Source of the DNA: Moraxella canis
Lineage (GTDB): Bacteria > Pseudomonadota > Gammaproteobacteria > Pseudomonadales > Moraxellaceae
Length of the DNA: 64,000 nt
Reading direction: 5' to 3'
Assembly (NCBI RefSeq): GCF_002014965.1
Contig: NZ_MUXT01000004.1
Coordinates: forward strand, 62,001-126,000
Position numbers and translations under genes: made by a program. A model generated the notes under the pieces. That model saw only the letters and a list, made by a program, of their open reading frames with translations, ran no database searches and had not been told where the DNA came from. The stretch's first letter is position 1. The number at the start of each line of letters is the position of its first letter. This document shows, one piece after another, positions 35,446 through 46,262 of this stretch.

Positions 35446-35832
35446 TTAACGTTTTGAGAATTGTGGACGGCGACGTGCTTTGCGCAGACCCAATTTTTTA
35501 CGTTCAACTTCACGAGCATCACGAGTCACGAAGCCAGCTGCTTTAAGTGCAGGCTTGTGGCTTTCGTCAGACTCAATCAATGCACGAGTAATACCGTGAC
35601 GGATTGCACCTGCTTGACCATTGATACCGCCGCCAACAACAGTGATATAAAGATCAACGCTGTCAGTCAGTTCAAGTAGCTCTAGAGGCTGACGAACAAC
35701 CATGCGGGAAGTTTCACGACCAAAATATTCGTCCAATGATTTGCCATTAACAACGATATTACCTGTGCCTTTTGACAAGAAGACACGAGCGGTAGAAGTT
35801 TTGCGGCGACCAGTGCCGTAATTGCGTTCCAT
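35446..35832 (-). CDS. rpsI: 30S ribosomal protein S9
   Basis: A 128-residue ribosomal protein that contacts the head of the small subunit and, through its C-terminal tail, the P-site tRNA. Landmarks are [15 protein letters not shown] at the start, [14 protein letters not shown] in the middle and the basic tail ending RRRPQFSKR, with the conserved terminal Lys-Arg. It follows rplM by nine bases in the usual L13-S9 operon. Confidence 0.97.
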   Translation of the reverse strand: MERNYGTGRRKTSTARVFLSKGTGNIVVNGKSLDEYFGRETSRMVVRQPLELLELTDSVDLYITVVGGGINGQAGAIRHGITRALIESDESHKPALKAAGFVTRDAREVERKKLGLRKARRRPQFSKR

Positions 35833-35841
35833 AATGTCTCC

Positions 35842-36273
35842 TTAGATGTCTAATGCTTTTGGTTGCTGAGCTGCATGTGGATGTTCAGTACCTGCATACA
35901 GTTTTAGCTTTTTGATCATTGCATAGCCCAAAGGACCCTTTGGAAGCATGCCTTTAACAGCTTTAAACAACACATCTTCAGGCTTGTGTGCAAGAAGTTT
36001 GGTGAAGTTAGTTTCTTTAATACCGCCTGGATAACCAGTATGACGATAATATTTTTTATCCTGAGCTTTTTTGCCAGTGACAGCAATCTTGTCAGCATTG
36101 ATGACAACGATATAATCGCCTGTATCAACGTGTGGAGTGTACGATGGCTTATGCTTGCCACGAAGACGAGAAGCAATCTCAGAAGCTAGGCGACCTAGAG
36201 TTTTGCCTTCAGCGTCCACGACATACCAGTCATGTACAACTTCAGCGGGTTTGGCACTGATAGTAGTAGTCAT
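35842..36273 (-). CDS. rplM: 50S ribosomal protein L13
   Basis: A 143-residue ribosomal protein, one of the early assembly proteins of the large subunit. The family blocks [37 protein letters not shown] and [20 protein letters not shown] are intact. I chose the ATG at 36273, which gives the normal length; the frame opens twelve codons further out. It is the first gene of the rplM-rpsI pair. Confidence 0.96.
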   Translation of the reverse strand: MTTTISAKPAEVVHDWYVVDAEGKTLGRLASEIASRLRGKHKPSYTPHVDTGDYIVVINADKIAVTGKKAQDKKYYRHTGYPGGIKETNFTKLLAHKPEDVLFKAVKGMLPKGPLGYAMIKKLKLYAGTEHPHAAQQPKALDI

Positions 36274-36450
36274 ATAAAACCTATTTAGTTGAGTTTGAGA
36301 GTAATACAAATAAAAATGTCAAGCCTAAGCTTGATTTTACTTGTTTTTAGAGTTGGGGAAACGAAGGGCTCTCAAAAAACAGCCGCCATTATACCAAATT
36401 ACCATGGCGATATGCAAGCGTTATTTGAGAGTTTTTAGCCGATTCGATGG

Positions 36451-36639
36451 TTATTTTTTCTTATCTTTTTTATCGTCGCTATCACCTGGGATGATTGCTT
36501 TACCGACGGCGACAGTGCCTTTCACAACACCTTTGGTTGTCTTATAGGCAATTTTGGTGGGTACAGTCACAACTTTATGAACGCAGGCGCTCAGTAAGGT
36601 GCAAGTCATGAGCATGGCTAATATAGGAAAAAATTTCAT
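36451..36639 (-). CDS. Small lipoprotein of 62 residues
   Basis: The protein has a short signal peptide ending in lipobox LLSAC (Cys19), then a 40-residue mature part rich in Lys, Val, Thr and Gly (TTKGVVKGTVAVGKAI) and a charged DDKKDKKK tail. It resembles small lipoproteins common in Acinetobacter and relatives, whose role is unknown. The start is an ATG with a weak ribosome site. It is transcribed alone, divergent from mnmG. Confidence 0.7.
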   Translation of the reverse strand: MKFFPILAMLMTCTLLSACVHKVVTVPTKIAYKTTKGVVKGTVAVGKAIIPGDSDDKKDKKK

Positions 36640-36779
36640 AGAATGATCGGCTTACATGAATCGCTTAATATATTAAATGTTTCGAGCGTATTTAGCAAGA
36701 GATGTTTGGCTAATTTAAGTAAATCTTGAAATTTAAGCGGCTTGGCATCATTGATTTTGTGAAATTATCGCCTAAATTG

Positions 36780-36788
36780 TGTTAAAAT
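36780..36788 (+). promoter_or_regulatory. Extended -10 promoter of mnmG
   Basis: TGTTAAAAT lies about 60 bp before the mnmG ATG, with TGAAAT 17 bp upstream as a weak -35. Confidence 0.55.
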
Positions 36789-36849
36789 AGCAAGTTTTTA
36801 TCAAATCACTGATTTTGCCTATTAAAGCAAGTCTATCGGAAAAAAGCCC

Positions 36850-38742
36850 ATGAATGCAACCACTTATAATTATCCCAAAACTTATGATGTCATCGTCATT
36901 GGCGGTGGTCATGCAGGCACTGAAGCTGCATTGGCGGCAGCTCGAACTGGCGCACAGACTTTGCTTGTGACGCATAATATTGAGACTTTGGGGCAGATGA
37001 GCTGCAATCCTGCCATTGGTGGGATCGGTAAGTCGCATTTGGTGCGTGAAGTTGATGCCTTGGGCGGTGCAATGGCACTGGCGACAGATAAGGCAGGCAT
37101 TCAATTTCGGGTGCTCAATAGTCGAAAAGGGGCGGCGGTCAGAGCCACGCGCGCGCAAGCGGATCGTATCTTATATAAGGCTGCCATTCGGCATACGCTT
37201 GAAAATCAGCCTAATCTTGATCTATTTCAGCAGCCTGTGGACGATATTATTATTGAAAATGGTAAAGCAGTGGCGGTGGTGACGGCATCGGGTGTGCGGA
37301 TCGGTGCGCGTGCCGTGGTGCTGACATCAGGGACATTTTTGGGTGGTGTGATTCATGTTGGCTTAGACAGCCAAAGTGGGGGTAGAGCGGGGGATATGCC
37401 GTCGATTCGCTTGGCGGATCGCTTGCGTGAGCTCAAGCTGCCGGTGGGACGCCTAAAAACTGGTACGCCGGCGCGCATTGATGCAAGAACGGTGGATTTT
37501 AGCGTGATGACGCCGCAGCCAGGTGATACGCCGCTGCCTGTCATGAGCTATATGGGTGATGTATCAATGCATCCGACCCAAATTAACTGCTATATCACTC
37601 ATACCAATAAACGCACGCATGATATTATCCGTGCCAATCTTGATCGCAGCCCCATGTTCAGCGGTAAAATTGAAGGTGTTGGACCTCGTTATTGTCCAAG
37701 TATCGAAGATAAGATTCACCGTTTTGCTGATAAAGACAGCCATCAAATTTTTATTGAGCCAGAGGGGCTTACGACGCATGAATTATACCCAAATGGCATC
37801 TCGACCAGTTTGCCATTTGATGTTCAGGTTGATTTTATTCATAGTATGAAAGGGCTTGAAAATGCGCACATCACGCGTCCAGGCTATGCCATTGAATATG
37901 ATTATTTTGATCCACAAAATCTAAAACCGACTTTGGAGACCAAGTCGATTGATGCTTTGTATTTTGCAGGTCAAATCAATGGTACCACGGGCTATGAAGA
38001 AGCTGCCGCTCAAGGGTTGCTGGCTGGACTAAATGCCGCGCGTCAAGCAACCAATCAAGAAGAATGGATCCCGCAGCGTCATGAGGCTTATTTGGGCGTG
38101 CTGGTGGATGATTTGATTACTCATGGCACCAAAGAACCTTATCGGATGTTCACCAGCCGTGCTGAGCATCGCCTGCTTTTGCGCGAAGACAACGCTGATG
38201 AGCGCCTAACTGCCATCGGGCGCAAGCTTGGTCTTGTTGATGATGAGCGCTGGGATAAATTTAATCAAAAAATGGACGCCATCGCCACAGAAACTGCGCG
38301 CCTAAAAGACATTTGGGCAGCACCAAACAATGCCATCGGTAAAGAGTTTATGGCTAATACAGGCGAAGTTTTGACCAAAGAAAATTCATTGCTGGATTTG
38401 CTTAAGCGTCCTACTATTAATTTTTCTGACATTGCTTTGGTATCTGACAGTCAAGTGAGCGCCGAAGTGGGTGAGCAGATTGAAATTGGCGTCAAATATG
38501 CAGGCTATATTGATCGTCAAAATGAAGAAATTGAGCAGATGAAACGCCTTGAAAACACAGCGCTGCCCCTTGATTTTGATTATGTGGGCGTGTCGGGTTT
38601 GTCTAATGAGATTGTCCAAAAACTCTCACAGGTGCGACCAGCGACATTGGGTCAAGCAAGCCGTATCAGCGGCGTTACGCCTGCCGCGATCAATTTGCTT
38701 GCCATGACCCTTAAAAAACAAAAAGCTGCGATGAAGCGCTAA
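36850..38742 (+). CDS. mnmG: tRNA uridine-5-carboxymethylaminomethyl modification enzyme MnmG
   Basis: A 630-residue FAD enzyme that, with MnmE, modifies the wobble uridine (position 34) of several tRNAs. The N-terminal Rossmann fold has [19 protein letters not shown]; the conserved cysteine block [16 protein letters not shown] follows; the C-terminal MnmE- and tRNA-binding helical domain ends with [16 protein letters not shown]. Length is normal. MnmE is not adjacent. It was formerly called gidA and is often near oriC, but no dnaA or parAB genes are seen here. Confidence 0.97.
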   Translation: MNATTYNYPKTYDVIVIGGGHAGTEAALAAARTGAQTLLVTHNIETLGQMSCNPAIGGIGKSHLVREVDALGGAMALATDKAGIQFRVLNSRKGAAVRATRAQADRILYKAAIRHTLENQPNLDLFQQPVDDIIIENGKAVAVVTASGVRIGARAVVLTSGTFLGGVIHVGLDSQSGGRAGDMPSIRLADRLRELKLPVGRLKTGTPARIDARTVDFSVMTPQPGDTPLPVMSYMGDVSMHPTQINCYITHTNKRTHDIIRANLDRSPMFSGKIEGVGPRYCPSIEDKIHRFADKDSHQIFIEPEGLTTHELYPNGISTSLPFDVQVDFIHSMKGLENAHITRPGYAIEYDYFDPQNLKPTLETKSIDALYFAGQINGTTGYEEAAAQGLLAGLNAARQATNQEEWIPQRHEAYLGVLVDDLITHGTKEPYRMFTSRAEHRLLLREDNADERLTAIGRKLGLVDDERWDKFNQKMDAIATETARLKDIWAAPNNAIGKEFMANTGEVLTKENSLLDLLKRPTINFSDIALVSDSQVSAEVGEQIEIGVKYAGYIDRQNEEIEQMKRLENTALPLDFDYVGVSGLSNEIVQKLSQVRPATLGQASRISGVTPAAINLLAMTLKKQKAAMKR

Positions 38743-38825
38743 CAGGTCTTTGATCAAATGAATGGTTGTATTTTGTTAGCCATTCATTTAAATTAATATA
38801 CAAAACAACGCGTGAGGCTAACACT

Positions 38826-39797
38826 GTGAGTGCTCAAGAGTTATTTGCTGCCATTGGTTTTGCATTTGTCATTGTCTTTCCAAACCTTGCTTTGATGACT
38901 TTGGGGTACGGTATGCAGCGGCGCGACGTGGTGAATGCAAATTTCATCGAAGTGGCATCGAACATGGTGTTTAATTATTGCTTGCCTTGCTTGTTATTCT
39001 TTAGTGTCCTAAAAAGCGATGTGCAGATTTTGGCGCAGTCTAAGCTGTTGTTAGCAGGATTTATCACGACTTTTACACTGTTTTTTTTGGCGGAAATTTA
39101 CGCCAAATTTTTTATCAGCGATCCCAAAGACAAAGGCGTCTTCGTTCAAGGCGTTTTTCGCTCAAATATGGCAATCATCAGCCTTGCAACCGTTTCTAAC
39201 GCTTATGGCAGCGAAGGCTTGGGCGTGGGTGCAGTCTATATGGGCGTTATCACCATTTTATATAATATCTTGGCGGTCATCACGCTGTCACGCACCACTC
39301 AAAACACGGGCGGATTGTTCACGCAAGCCAAAAGTATTTTAATCAAAATCATCAAAAATCCACTGATCATTGCTTTGGTGTCTGCTTTTTTATATAAAGC
39401 GCTTGATTTGCCTATGCTGCCAGAATTTATCAATAAAACAGGGGCGCTACTTGGCGCGGTCGCCTTGCCGCTTGCGCTGATTTGTGCTGGCGCCACGCTG
39501 GATGTCAAATCGATGATGAGCTTATCTGGATTATCAATGCAGGCAAGCATTGGGCGAATTATTGTGGCGCCTATTTTAACTGTTTTAGTGGGTGTGCTGA
39601 TGAAACTGCCGCCTTTGCATTTTGGGGTATTATTTTTAATGGTGGCAAGTCCAGTAGCCGCTGCAAGTTATGTGATGGCAAAGGCGATGGGCGGTAATGA
39701 TGTTTTGGCGGCAAATATTTTGGGATTTACGACAGTCTTTGGGATGATTGGCATGGCGATCGGCATGGCGTTTTTAAGGGCGCTTGGTTGGGTTTAG
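38826..39797 (+). CDS. AEC-family transporter
   Basis: A 323-residue inner-membrane protein with about ten predicted helices, of the auxin efflux carrier family, which in bacteria often exports or imports dicarboxylates or malonate. Landmarks are IVFPNLALMTLGYGMQRRD, GVFRSNMAIISLATV and LIIALVSAFLYKALDLPMLP. I chose the GTG at 38826, preceded by GAGG, because the frame before it has no membrane character; a TTG or ATG-like start upstream is less likely. Substrate unknown. Confidence 0.82.
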   Translation: MSAQELFAAIGFAFVIVFPNLALMTLGYGMQRRDVVNANFIEVASNMVFNYCLPCLLFFSVLKSDVQILAQSKLLLAGFITTFTLFFLAEIYAKFFISDPKDKGVFVQGVFRSNMAIISLATVSNAYGSEGLGVGAVYMGVITILYNILAVITLSRTTQNTGGLFTQAKSILIKIIKNPLIIALVSAFLYKALDLPMLPEFINKTGALLGAVALPLALICAGATLDVKSMMSLSGLSMQASIGRIIVAPILTVLVGVLMKLPPLHFGVLFLMVASPVAAASYVMAKAMGGNDVLAANILGFTTVFGMIGMAIGMAFLRALGWV

Positions 39798-40007
39798 ATG
39801 TATCATTTTACCTGTGCATACAAACTGTAGCATAATCACTACAAATCAGGGTTAATAATTTTAGGCGAACTTGTTATTATAAAGCCAAGTAATGATGAGA
39901 TGCTAAAACGATGGCTATCGTCATGTATTAAACTCTGTAATGTAATCTATTAAACACACCCAAGCTGATGCCTTTTGAGCATTGAGCCAAATAACTATAA
40001 GGATGTT

Positions 40008-40469
40008 ATGATGAGCCAAAATGATATTTTCCAAGCCCTAATCGTATCACACGATGTACAGCGTAAACTGTGTGATAATATTGAATCGCTGCTAGATTCC
40101 GATCTTGATGCCGCCAAAAAGGCATATCCTGAACTTGAAATTGAGCTACAAGCTCACGCCGCTGCCGAAGAGCGTCATCTTTATGCCCCTGTCATGCAAT
40201 ATGATGAAGGGCTCGATTTGTCTCGTCATGCGATCTCTGAGCATCATGAGATGGATGAGATGATGCATAAGCTAAATGATGGTCGCATCAGTGATGATAC
40301 TTGGAAAGAAACGTGCCATGACTTGATTCATGAAGTTAGACATCATTTAAAAGAAGAAGAAGGCGAGTTTTTTATTCAAGCCAGAAAGCTATTGGATGAA
40401 GAGCAGCAAGAGCGATTGGGCGCATTGTATGAAGTCGAACACAGTCATTTTGAGCGCAATAATGACTGA
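40008..40469 (+). CDS. Hemerythrin-like domain protein
   Basis: A 153-residue all-helical protein with a hemerythrin-like HHE pattern: IVSHDVQRKLCDNIES, HAAAEERHLYAPVM, ISEHHEMDEMM and EVRHHLKEEEGEFFIQARKL. The histidines and carboxylates would bind a di-iron centre for oxygen or nitric-oxide sensing or iron storage. I chose the ATG at 40008, after AAGGATGTT; the next codon is also ATG. It is monocistronic with a terminator shared with convergent sbcC. Confidence 0.88.
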   Translation: MMSQNDIFQALIVSHDVQRKLCDNIESLLDSDLDAAKKAYPELEIELQAHAAAEERHLYAPVMQYDEGLDLSRHAISEHHEMDEMMHKLNDGRISDDTWKETCHDLIHEVRHHLKEEEGEFFIQARKLLDEEQQERLGALYEVEHSHFERNND

Positions 40470-40497
40470 TGATCACACTTAACATAGCAGATATTAA

Positions 40498-40532
40498 AAA
40501 GCCCTTACGATAGTAGTAAGGGCTTTATTTTT
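40498..40532. terminator. Bidirectional terminator between hemerythrin gene and sbcC
   Basis: Stem AAAGCCCTTAC with GTAAGGGCTTT and a 7-nt loop, then ATTTTT. Confidence 0.85.
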
Positions 40533-40541
40533 AAGATGAAT

Positions 40542-43500
40542 TTATGAAATATTTTTGACGCCAGCGCCATGTAGCGTGCTGTAACCGCCAGCGTGTTTTT
40601 CAACGACAATTTGAGTATCAATTCTTTCTTTTAAGCTGGCAACATGGCTAATAATACCAATGCTTTTACCGCTTTGCTGTAGCTCAAATAGCGTATTTAG
40701 TGCCAAATCCAAAGCTGTTTCGTCCAGTGTGCCAAAGCCTTCATCCAAAAAGAGTGATTCTATCTGCACATTTTGACTGTTAATTTGTGATAACCCTAGC
40801 GCTAATGCCAATGAAATAATAAAACTTTCGCCGCCGGATAAATTTTTACTGCTGCGTACAGCATCGCCTTGATGAAGATCTGTCACTAAGATTTCAAGCG
40901 CCTTAGAGCTATCGCCATCAAAGGTCAGCAAATAGCGGTCGTTCATTTTTGCTAAGATTTGATTGGCGTGATAAAGCACCAAATCCAGCGTCAAACCCTG
41001 TACAAAGTTTCGATATTTTTTGCCATCTGCTGAGCCGATCAGCATATCTAGTTTTGCCCATACCGCATTTCCTTGTTCTTGGCGTTTGATGTCTTCGAGA
41101 AGCTGAGAATGTCGCTCACGATTTTTAAGCTCACCACTTTTGATGGCATTCAGCTCGCCAATAGATTGGTTGATGCCTTCTAGTTGCCGCTGTAGATCTG
41201 TTAGCTTTGTTTGTAAGTCGTCAGTATTTAATTGCTTGGCATTGGGATGAGCCATGGTAAGCTTGTCAAGTTTTTCTTGGCAGTTATTGAGCGATACTTT
41301 GGTTTGATTGAGCTTATCAATGATGGCGTCATGAGCGGTTTTGAGCTCGATCATCTCATCTTCTGAGATCATTGCTGCTAGGAATTCATCTTGAGTGCTA
41401 AACTCCGATGCCATCAGTGCGTCATCAAACGCTGCTTTGCTTTGATCAAGCTTATTAGTCAATTCTGTGATGCTAAGATCTAAGCTTTCGATGGTCGCTT
41501 TTTGGGCATGTAAGGCGGTCTGATCATCATGCAAAGCTTTGGTGCTACTATCAAGATCTGCTCTGGCTTTGGTGAGTTGATCTTGATACTGTTTGTCGAT
41601 TTGGTCAGGATCTTGATCACCGAGCAGGGCGGTGCGCTCAGCGGTTTGGGTTTTGATTTCAAGAGTTTTGTCATCCAAAGTGCGGTTTAGCTCATCAATT
41701 AAAGGCGTAAGTTCTTGAATTTTTTCGGTGTGTGCGTTGATCTGCGCATCTAAGTGGATGAGTTTGGTTTGTTTCTCCAAAAGATCATCATTCAGCGCCA
41801 TCGCTTGATTGGCTTGAGATTCAAGTGAATGCTGAGCATTGGATAAAGTGTGCCAAACTTGGTCAAATTCTTCTTCATTAAGCTTGAATACACTCAGACT
41901 AAAGTCTTCAGCATTCGGTAGGATATTGCCTTGGGTGTGATGTGCGATGGTATCATACCAAGTGCTGATTTCGGATAGATGCTGTTTGATGGCGCTAAAC
42001 TCATCTGTCGTGCTAATGGCGCTTTGTGCTTGGATCAGCTGATTAAATGCAGCTAATAGCTGATCGCAAAAATGCGATTTGGCATCAAAGATTTCGCGCA
42101 TCAGCATCTCTGTATTATCACGAAGCATTAGACCGTTAGCCTTTAGATTTTCTTTTTCAATCGTTTGTTTGTCTTTATGAGCGATCAGCTGATTGAGTTC
42201 ATGTAAAAGCCCACTGCTTAGCCGATAAGTCTCTTCAAGATGTTGAATGTTATCTTGACTATTTTTAATCAATTTATCAATTTCACTTTTGCTTGGCAGG
42301 GCAGTTGGATTGTCTGAGTTTATCTCACCAGCGATCGCCTGCCATGCGGCATTAAGATCGTGATACAGATGCTTGCTTTTATTTTGTGCAAGACTCAAAC
42401 GCTCTTGATGAGCATCCAAAGTCACCTGCAGCTTGTGTAATGTGGTCGTGTGCTGATTGGCGGTCTCATTGAGTTCATTGAGCTTGGTTTCGCACAATAA
42501 TAATTTTTCTTTAGCCAGTTCGGCGTTTTTACCGTCCAAGTGATTGGGCTGCGACTTAAAAGGATGCTCGGTACTCCCACAAAGCGGGCAAGGATCGCCA
42601 TCTTTGAGCTGATCAAAGTGCGCTTTCATATGCAAAATTTGCTTATGTAGCTCATAATTTTCCAAGACCGTTTTATGAGTCTCGCTCGCTTGTTCGATCT
42701 TTTGAGAGAGTGTCTCTAAAGCAGTTTGGATGTTGGCTTTTTCTGTTTGTAGATCACTCATCTTGCGACAGGTGTCACTGATTTCAGATTGAATGAGTGT
42801 GTTTTGCTCATAATTTTCACAGATGCGATCTAGCGTATGCAGAATGTGTGTTTGCTGCTTGATTTTTGCGTATTGATTTTCTATGGTTTTTTGTAGGATA
42901 TCTACATTAATAATATCTTGTTTATTTAAGTTTAATTTATCAATAATTTTATCATTTGTGGCGATAATTTGGCTATCCATAGAGCTTAGAGTGTTACCGA
43001 TAGCTTTAAAAGTCTTTCGCTTATCCTCAAGCTCGCCAAGACGATTGTTGAATGTCTCAATGCGCTGAAGCTGCTGCTGATGAGCGTGTGTTATCGCGCG
43101 CCGCAGCGTATCATATTGTGAGATATGATTATTGCATAGGTGTAATTTTTTATTTATGTTATCACTGTCAATGCGATTAATTTTTTGTTGGATACTATCA
43201 ATCTCTTGCACCAAAGCTGATTGATTGGCTTGGGTTTCTTTGAGTAGCTCTTGCGCAGATGAATGCGTTTGTTTTGTTTTTTCAAGGGTTTGGATGAGGC
43301 TTTGCTGCTCTTTATACAAAGCACTGATATGCTGATCAAGCCTGCGAGCTGCTTGAAGTTTCGGCTTTAAGATGTCATAATCATGAGTTAATTTGTTAAT
43401 ATTTTCTTGAAATTGATCATGCGCTTGACTGTGCTTTTGATGGCTTAAATGTATTTCGTTCAGACGAGTATTAAGTGTGATGAGCTGCTCTTTTTTATTG

Positions 43501-44432
43501 AGCTGCTCAAGATGCTGCTCATGAAACACTGTGTAAAGTGGCTGCAAATTTTTGGCATTATGAGCGCGATTCAAACGCTGTATATTTGGTTCAAAATTGG
43601 TTAAGTCTTCTTGATGCTCGATCAGCTTTGCTTGATAATGCGTGATTTCCTGATTCAAAGTTTGATAGTCATCGGCAGTTTTTTGGTGATCACTGACAAG
43701 CTTAATCTGAGACTCAAGCGAGCTTTTTTGTTCTGTGATTGCGCTGATTTGCTCAATTAATTGGTCATATTCTTCTGAATTTAATAAACGAACTTCGCCC
43801 AATTTGATTTGTAGATTTTTTAATAAATTAAGCTGTTCTTTGTGCTTTTCAAAGGCTGCTTGCCCGATTTTGGCATAGATGTGCGTGCCTGTAATTTGTT
43901 CAAGAATTTGACCGCGCTCGGCGGCGTCCGATTGTAGAAATGCCGCAAATTCGCCTTGTACAAGCATGACCGATCGAGTGAATTGGACTTTATTCATGCC
44001 CAAGATACGCTCAACTTCCTTATTGACCAAACTTGCTTTTTCTTCAAGGATTTTTCCATGCGTATCATCGGCGTGCTCAAGTAAGCTGATCTCTCGGCTG
44101 ACGGCTTGAAGATTACCATCGACTTTTTGCTTGGCTCTGCGCTGCGACCAACTGACTTGATATATTTTATCATTAGCGCGAAAAACGACGGTACTGGCAG
44201 CCATGGCGGTGCCAATACTCATCAGCTCATTATGCGTGGCAGAAACATTCAGACGAGGCGTCTCACCATATAAAGCCAAGCAGATGGCATCCAAAATCGT
44301 CGTTTTGCCGGCGCCTGTAGGACCTGTGATGGCAAATAAAGCGTGGCTATTAAAAGCAGGATCTTCAAAATCTATCTGCCATTTGCCTTTTAGGGAGTTA
44401 ATATTTTCAAAGGTAAGTTTTAAGATTTTCAT
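40542..44432 (-). CDS. sbcC: SbcC subunit of SbcCD nuclease
   Basis: A 1296-residue SMC-like ATPase that with SbcD opens hairpin and other blocked DNA ends. Walker A GPTGAGKT is at residues 37-44; the long coiled-coil arms are broken by a zinc-hook CPLCGS at about residues 614-619, which pairs two molecules; the C-terminal ABC signature is NLSGGESFIISLALALGL and Walker B LFLDEGFGTLDE. The arms are rich in Gln, Lys and Leu. It lies 19 bases behind sbcD. It is longer than E. coli SbcC (about 1050), mainly through a longer coiled coil. Confidence 0.95.
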   Translation of the reverse strand: MKILKLTFENINSLKGKWQIDFEDPAFNSHALFAITGPTGAGKTTILDAICLALYGETPRLNVSATHNELMSIGTAMAASTVVFRANDKIYQVSWSQRRAKQKVDGNLQAVSREISLLEHADDTHGKILEEKASLVNKEVERILGMNKVQFTRSVMLVQGEFAAFLQSDAAERGQILEQITGTHIYAKIGQAAFEKHKEQLNLLKNLQIKLGEVRLLNSEEYDQLIEQISAITEQKSSLESQIKLVSDHQKTADDYQTLNQEITHYQAKLIEHQEDLTNFEPNIQRLNRAHNAKNLQPLYTVFHEQHLEQLNKKEQLITLNTRLNEIHLSHQKHSQAHDQFQENINKLTHDYDILKPKLQAARRLDQHISALYKEQQSLIQTLEKTKQTHSSAQELLKETQANQSALVQEIDSIQQKINRIDSDNINKKLHLCNNHISQYDTLRRAITHAHQQQLQRIETFNNRLGELEDKRKTFKAIGNTLSSMDSQIIATNDKIIDKLNLNKQDIINVDILQKTIENQYAKIKQQTHILHTLDRICENYEQNTLIQSEISDTCRKMSDLQTEKANIQTALETLSQKIEQASETHKTVLENYELHKQILHMKAHFDQLKDGDPCPLCGSTEHPFKSQPNHLDGKNAELAKEKLLLCETKLNELNETANQHTTTLHKLQVTLDAHQERLSLAQNKSKHLYHDLNAAWQAIAGEINSDNPTALPSKSEIDKLIKNSQDNIQHLEETYRLSSGLLHELNQLIAHKDKQTIEKENLKANGLMLRDNTEMLMREIFDAKSHFCDQLLAAFNQLIQAQSAISTTDEFSAIKQHLSEISTWYDTIAHHTQGNILPNAEDFSLSVFKLNEEEFDQVWHTLSNAQHSLESQANQAMALNDDLLEKQTKLIHLDAQINAHTEKIQELTPLIDELNRTLDDKTLEIKTQTAERTALLGDQDPDQIDKQYQDQLTKARADLDSSTKALHDDQTALHAQKATIESLDLSITELTNKLDQSKAAFDDALMASEFSTQDEFLAAMISEDEMIELKTAHDAIIDKLNQTKVSLNNCQEKLDKLTMAHPNAKQLNTDDLQTKLTDLQRQLEGINQSIGELNAIKSGELKNRERHSQLLEDIKRQEQGNAVWAKLDMLIGSADGKKYRNFVQGLTLDLVLYHANQILAKMNDRYLLTFDGDSSKALEILVTDLHQGDAVRSSKNLSGGESFIISLALALGLSQINSQNVQIESLFLDEGFGTLDETALDLALNTLFELQQSGKSIGIISHVASLKERIDTQIVVEKHAGGYSTLHGAGVKNIS

Positions 44433-44451
44433 TTTAAGCTAACCTTTAAAA

Positions 44452-45834
44452 TCAGACGGCTTTATGATCGGTTTCTTGGATTTCTTTGATCAAATCTTGG
44501 TAAGCGCCGATAAGATCGTTTTTTTCGTCTTGATTGAGATCTTCTTTATCAAGCCGCTTATAAAATACATCCATTTCATCAAGTTCTTCTAAATTTAGGG
44601 TAGGCGTGTTTGATTTTAGGCTGCCTTGATAGGTGGCTTTATTTTTGATGCTGATCGCAGCAATGCTTGAGCCTTCAAGCAGATCAACAATTTGCTGCTT
44701 TAAATTGGTGATGAGGGTATCGCCAACATATTCAATCTCAAGCCAAATGGGCTCATCATATGCCTTTAGGGTGTCGATGGCGCTAGCGATGAACGCCATA
44801 TCGCCGCAGATTCTAGCAAGGCTATGAAAAATCGGAACAGGCAGGTTGTGCACACAGATGGCATCGTTATCTTGATTGGCGCTATGAAATAAATCATCCT
44901 TAGGGGGCGTTGATGTTTGCGTGCTTTTATTTAGCGGTAAATCAACAATCAGCACTTGTTTGTGGCGTCCAATCTCTCCAAATCCCATCGCGATTGGCGA
45001 GCCACTGTAGCGGATATGATTTTTTTGACCGACTTTTTGGGCGGCATGAATATGACCGAGCGCCACATAATCAATGGCATCATCAAAAATCTGACTGCTG
45101 ATCTGACCAAGCGTTCCAATCTGAATATCGCGCATGCCATCATCGGTGGATGAGACAGCGGCACCAGCGGCATAGAGATGTCCTGTGGCGATGATGGGAA
45201 TGGTTTTTTGGTGGGTGTGATAAACGGCTTGCTGCTTATCCTTGGCAAGATTGGCTAAAGATTGGTAATAGTCAGCCACACCTTCAAGTAAAAGCTGATT
45301 TTTTTGGTGAATTGAGCTGGCATCAATACCACTTCTGACATCACGATCACGGATATAAGGTACTGCCATCACGATGGCGCTTGGGATGCCTGCATCATCT
45401 GTCAGCATGATCAGCTCATCGGATTTATCTTGGCTGACACTGCCGATCACATGAGTATTTAACACGCCTAGCACTTCTTTGGTTTTTTGGAGGCTGGTGG
45501 GCGAGTCATGATTACCTGCAACCACGACGATGTGCTGAATATGATTTTTAAAGGCGGTGGCAAGAAAGTGATGGTAGAGATGTTCTGCACGGTTGCTTGG
45601 CGTCATGGTGTCAAAGATGTCGCCTGCAACAATCAAAACATCCACTTGATACAATGTCAAAGTCTCAATCAGCCAATCCAAAAATTTGGCAAATTCCTCA
45701 TAGCGCGACTGATTATATAAAAGCTTACCCAAATGCCAATCAGATGTATGCAGTATGCGCAGCGAGTCATTGGGCTTTGGTAGGACGGGCGGAATGGGGC
45801 TTTGATGGGTTAGATGCGTTTTAAATGTATTCAT
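44452..45834 (-). CDS. sbcD: SbcD exonuclease subunit
   Basis: A 460-residue Mre11-type nuclease, the partner of SbcC. The phosphoesterase motifs are LHTSDWHLGK, VDVLIVAGDIFDTMTPS, VAGNHDS, TGHLYAAG and DYVALGHIHAAQK, which bind two manganese ions. I chose the ATG at 45834 with GGTGA before it; in-frame TTG and GTG codons lie just upstream. It is the first gene of sbcDC. Confidence 0.94.
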   Translation of the reverse strand: MNTFKTHLTHQSPIPPVLPKPNDSLRILHTSDWHLGKLLYNQSRYEEFAKFLDWLIETLTLYQVDVLIVAGDIFDTMTPSNRAEHLYHHFLATAFKNHIQHIVVVAGNHDSPTSLQKTKEVLGVLNTHVIGSVSQDKSDELIMLTDDAGIPSAIVMAVPYIRDRDVRSGIDASSIHQKNQLLLEGVADYYQSLANLAKDKQQAVYHTHQKTIPIIATGHLYAAGAAVSSTDDGMRDIQIGTLGQISSQIFDDAIDYVALGHIHAAQKVGQKNHIRYSGSPIAMGFGEIGRHKQVLIVDLPLNKSTQTSTPPKDDLFHSANQDNDAICVHNLPVPIFHSLARICGDMAFIASAIDTLKAYDEPIWLEIEYVGDTLITNLKQQIVDLLEGSSIAAISIKNKATYQGSLKSNTPTLNLEELDEMDVFYKRLDKEDLNQDEKNDLIGAYQDLIKEIQETDHKAV

Positions 45835-45851
45835 GACAGTCACCAAATATC

Positions 45852-45879
45852 AAAAAAAGACCGCAAAAAAGCGGTCTTT
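45852..45879 (-). terminator. Terminator of ybeD-like gene
   Basis: Stem AAAGACCGC with GCGGTCTTT and a 6-nt loop; on the minus strand it ends in a T run of at least seven. Confidence 0.8.
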
Positions 45880-45881
45880 GG

Positions 45882-46187
45882 TCAAACGACGGTGCGCACG
45901 GTTTCGGCTTTATCCAAGGCGGTGTATAGGCGATTGACCTGATCGGCATCGGTTAAATACAAATTCACGCGCACAGAATGAAAGCGACCTGTACGAGACG
46001 GGCGAACCTGCATGGTCGCTGCGTCAAACTCAGGGAAAATCTCTGCCAAAATCAGCTTGACTTCATTGATCAGTGCTTCGTGATGTCCTTCGTGCCCGAT
46101 GATGCTCATGGGATAATCCATTGGAAAATTCCAAAGCTCAGGCGTCTGAATCTCGGTGCGTGTTGGGGTTTTTGGAGTGTCAGTCAT
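45882..46187 (-). CDS. DUF493 family protein (YbeD-like)
   Basis: A 101-residue protein of the DUF493/YbeD family, with the blocks FPMDYPMSIIGHEG, FDAATMQVRPSRTGRFHSVR and VNLYLTDADQVNRLYTALDK. The fold is similar to ACT domains and may bind lipoate or amino acids; function is unknown. It often lies near lipB in other bacteria, but not here. It has a terminator immediately behind and is followed by sbcD. Confidence 0.88.
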   Translation of the reverse strand: MTDTPKTPTRTEIQTPELWNFPMDYPMSIIGHEGHHEALINEVKLILAEIFPEFDAATMQVRPSRTGRFHSVRVNLYLTDADQVNRLYTALDKAETVRTVV

Positions 46188-46262
46188 GAGTGATCCTAAA
46201 TGATGTTATTGTGGGTATTAAATGGGGTGTTTTTGTCAAATTTAAAGTGCTGTCATTAAAAG

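Noticed and set aside
36850..38742. Replication origin near mnmG
   Set aside because: mnmG can lie near oriC, but no dnaA, DnaA-box cluster or parAB genes are visible in the flanks.
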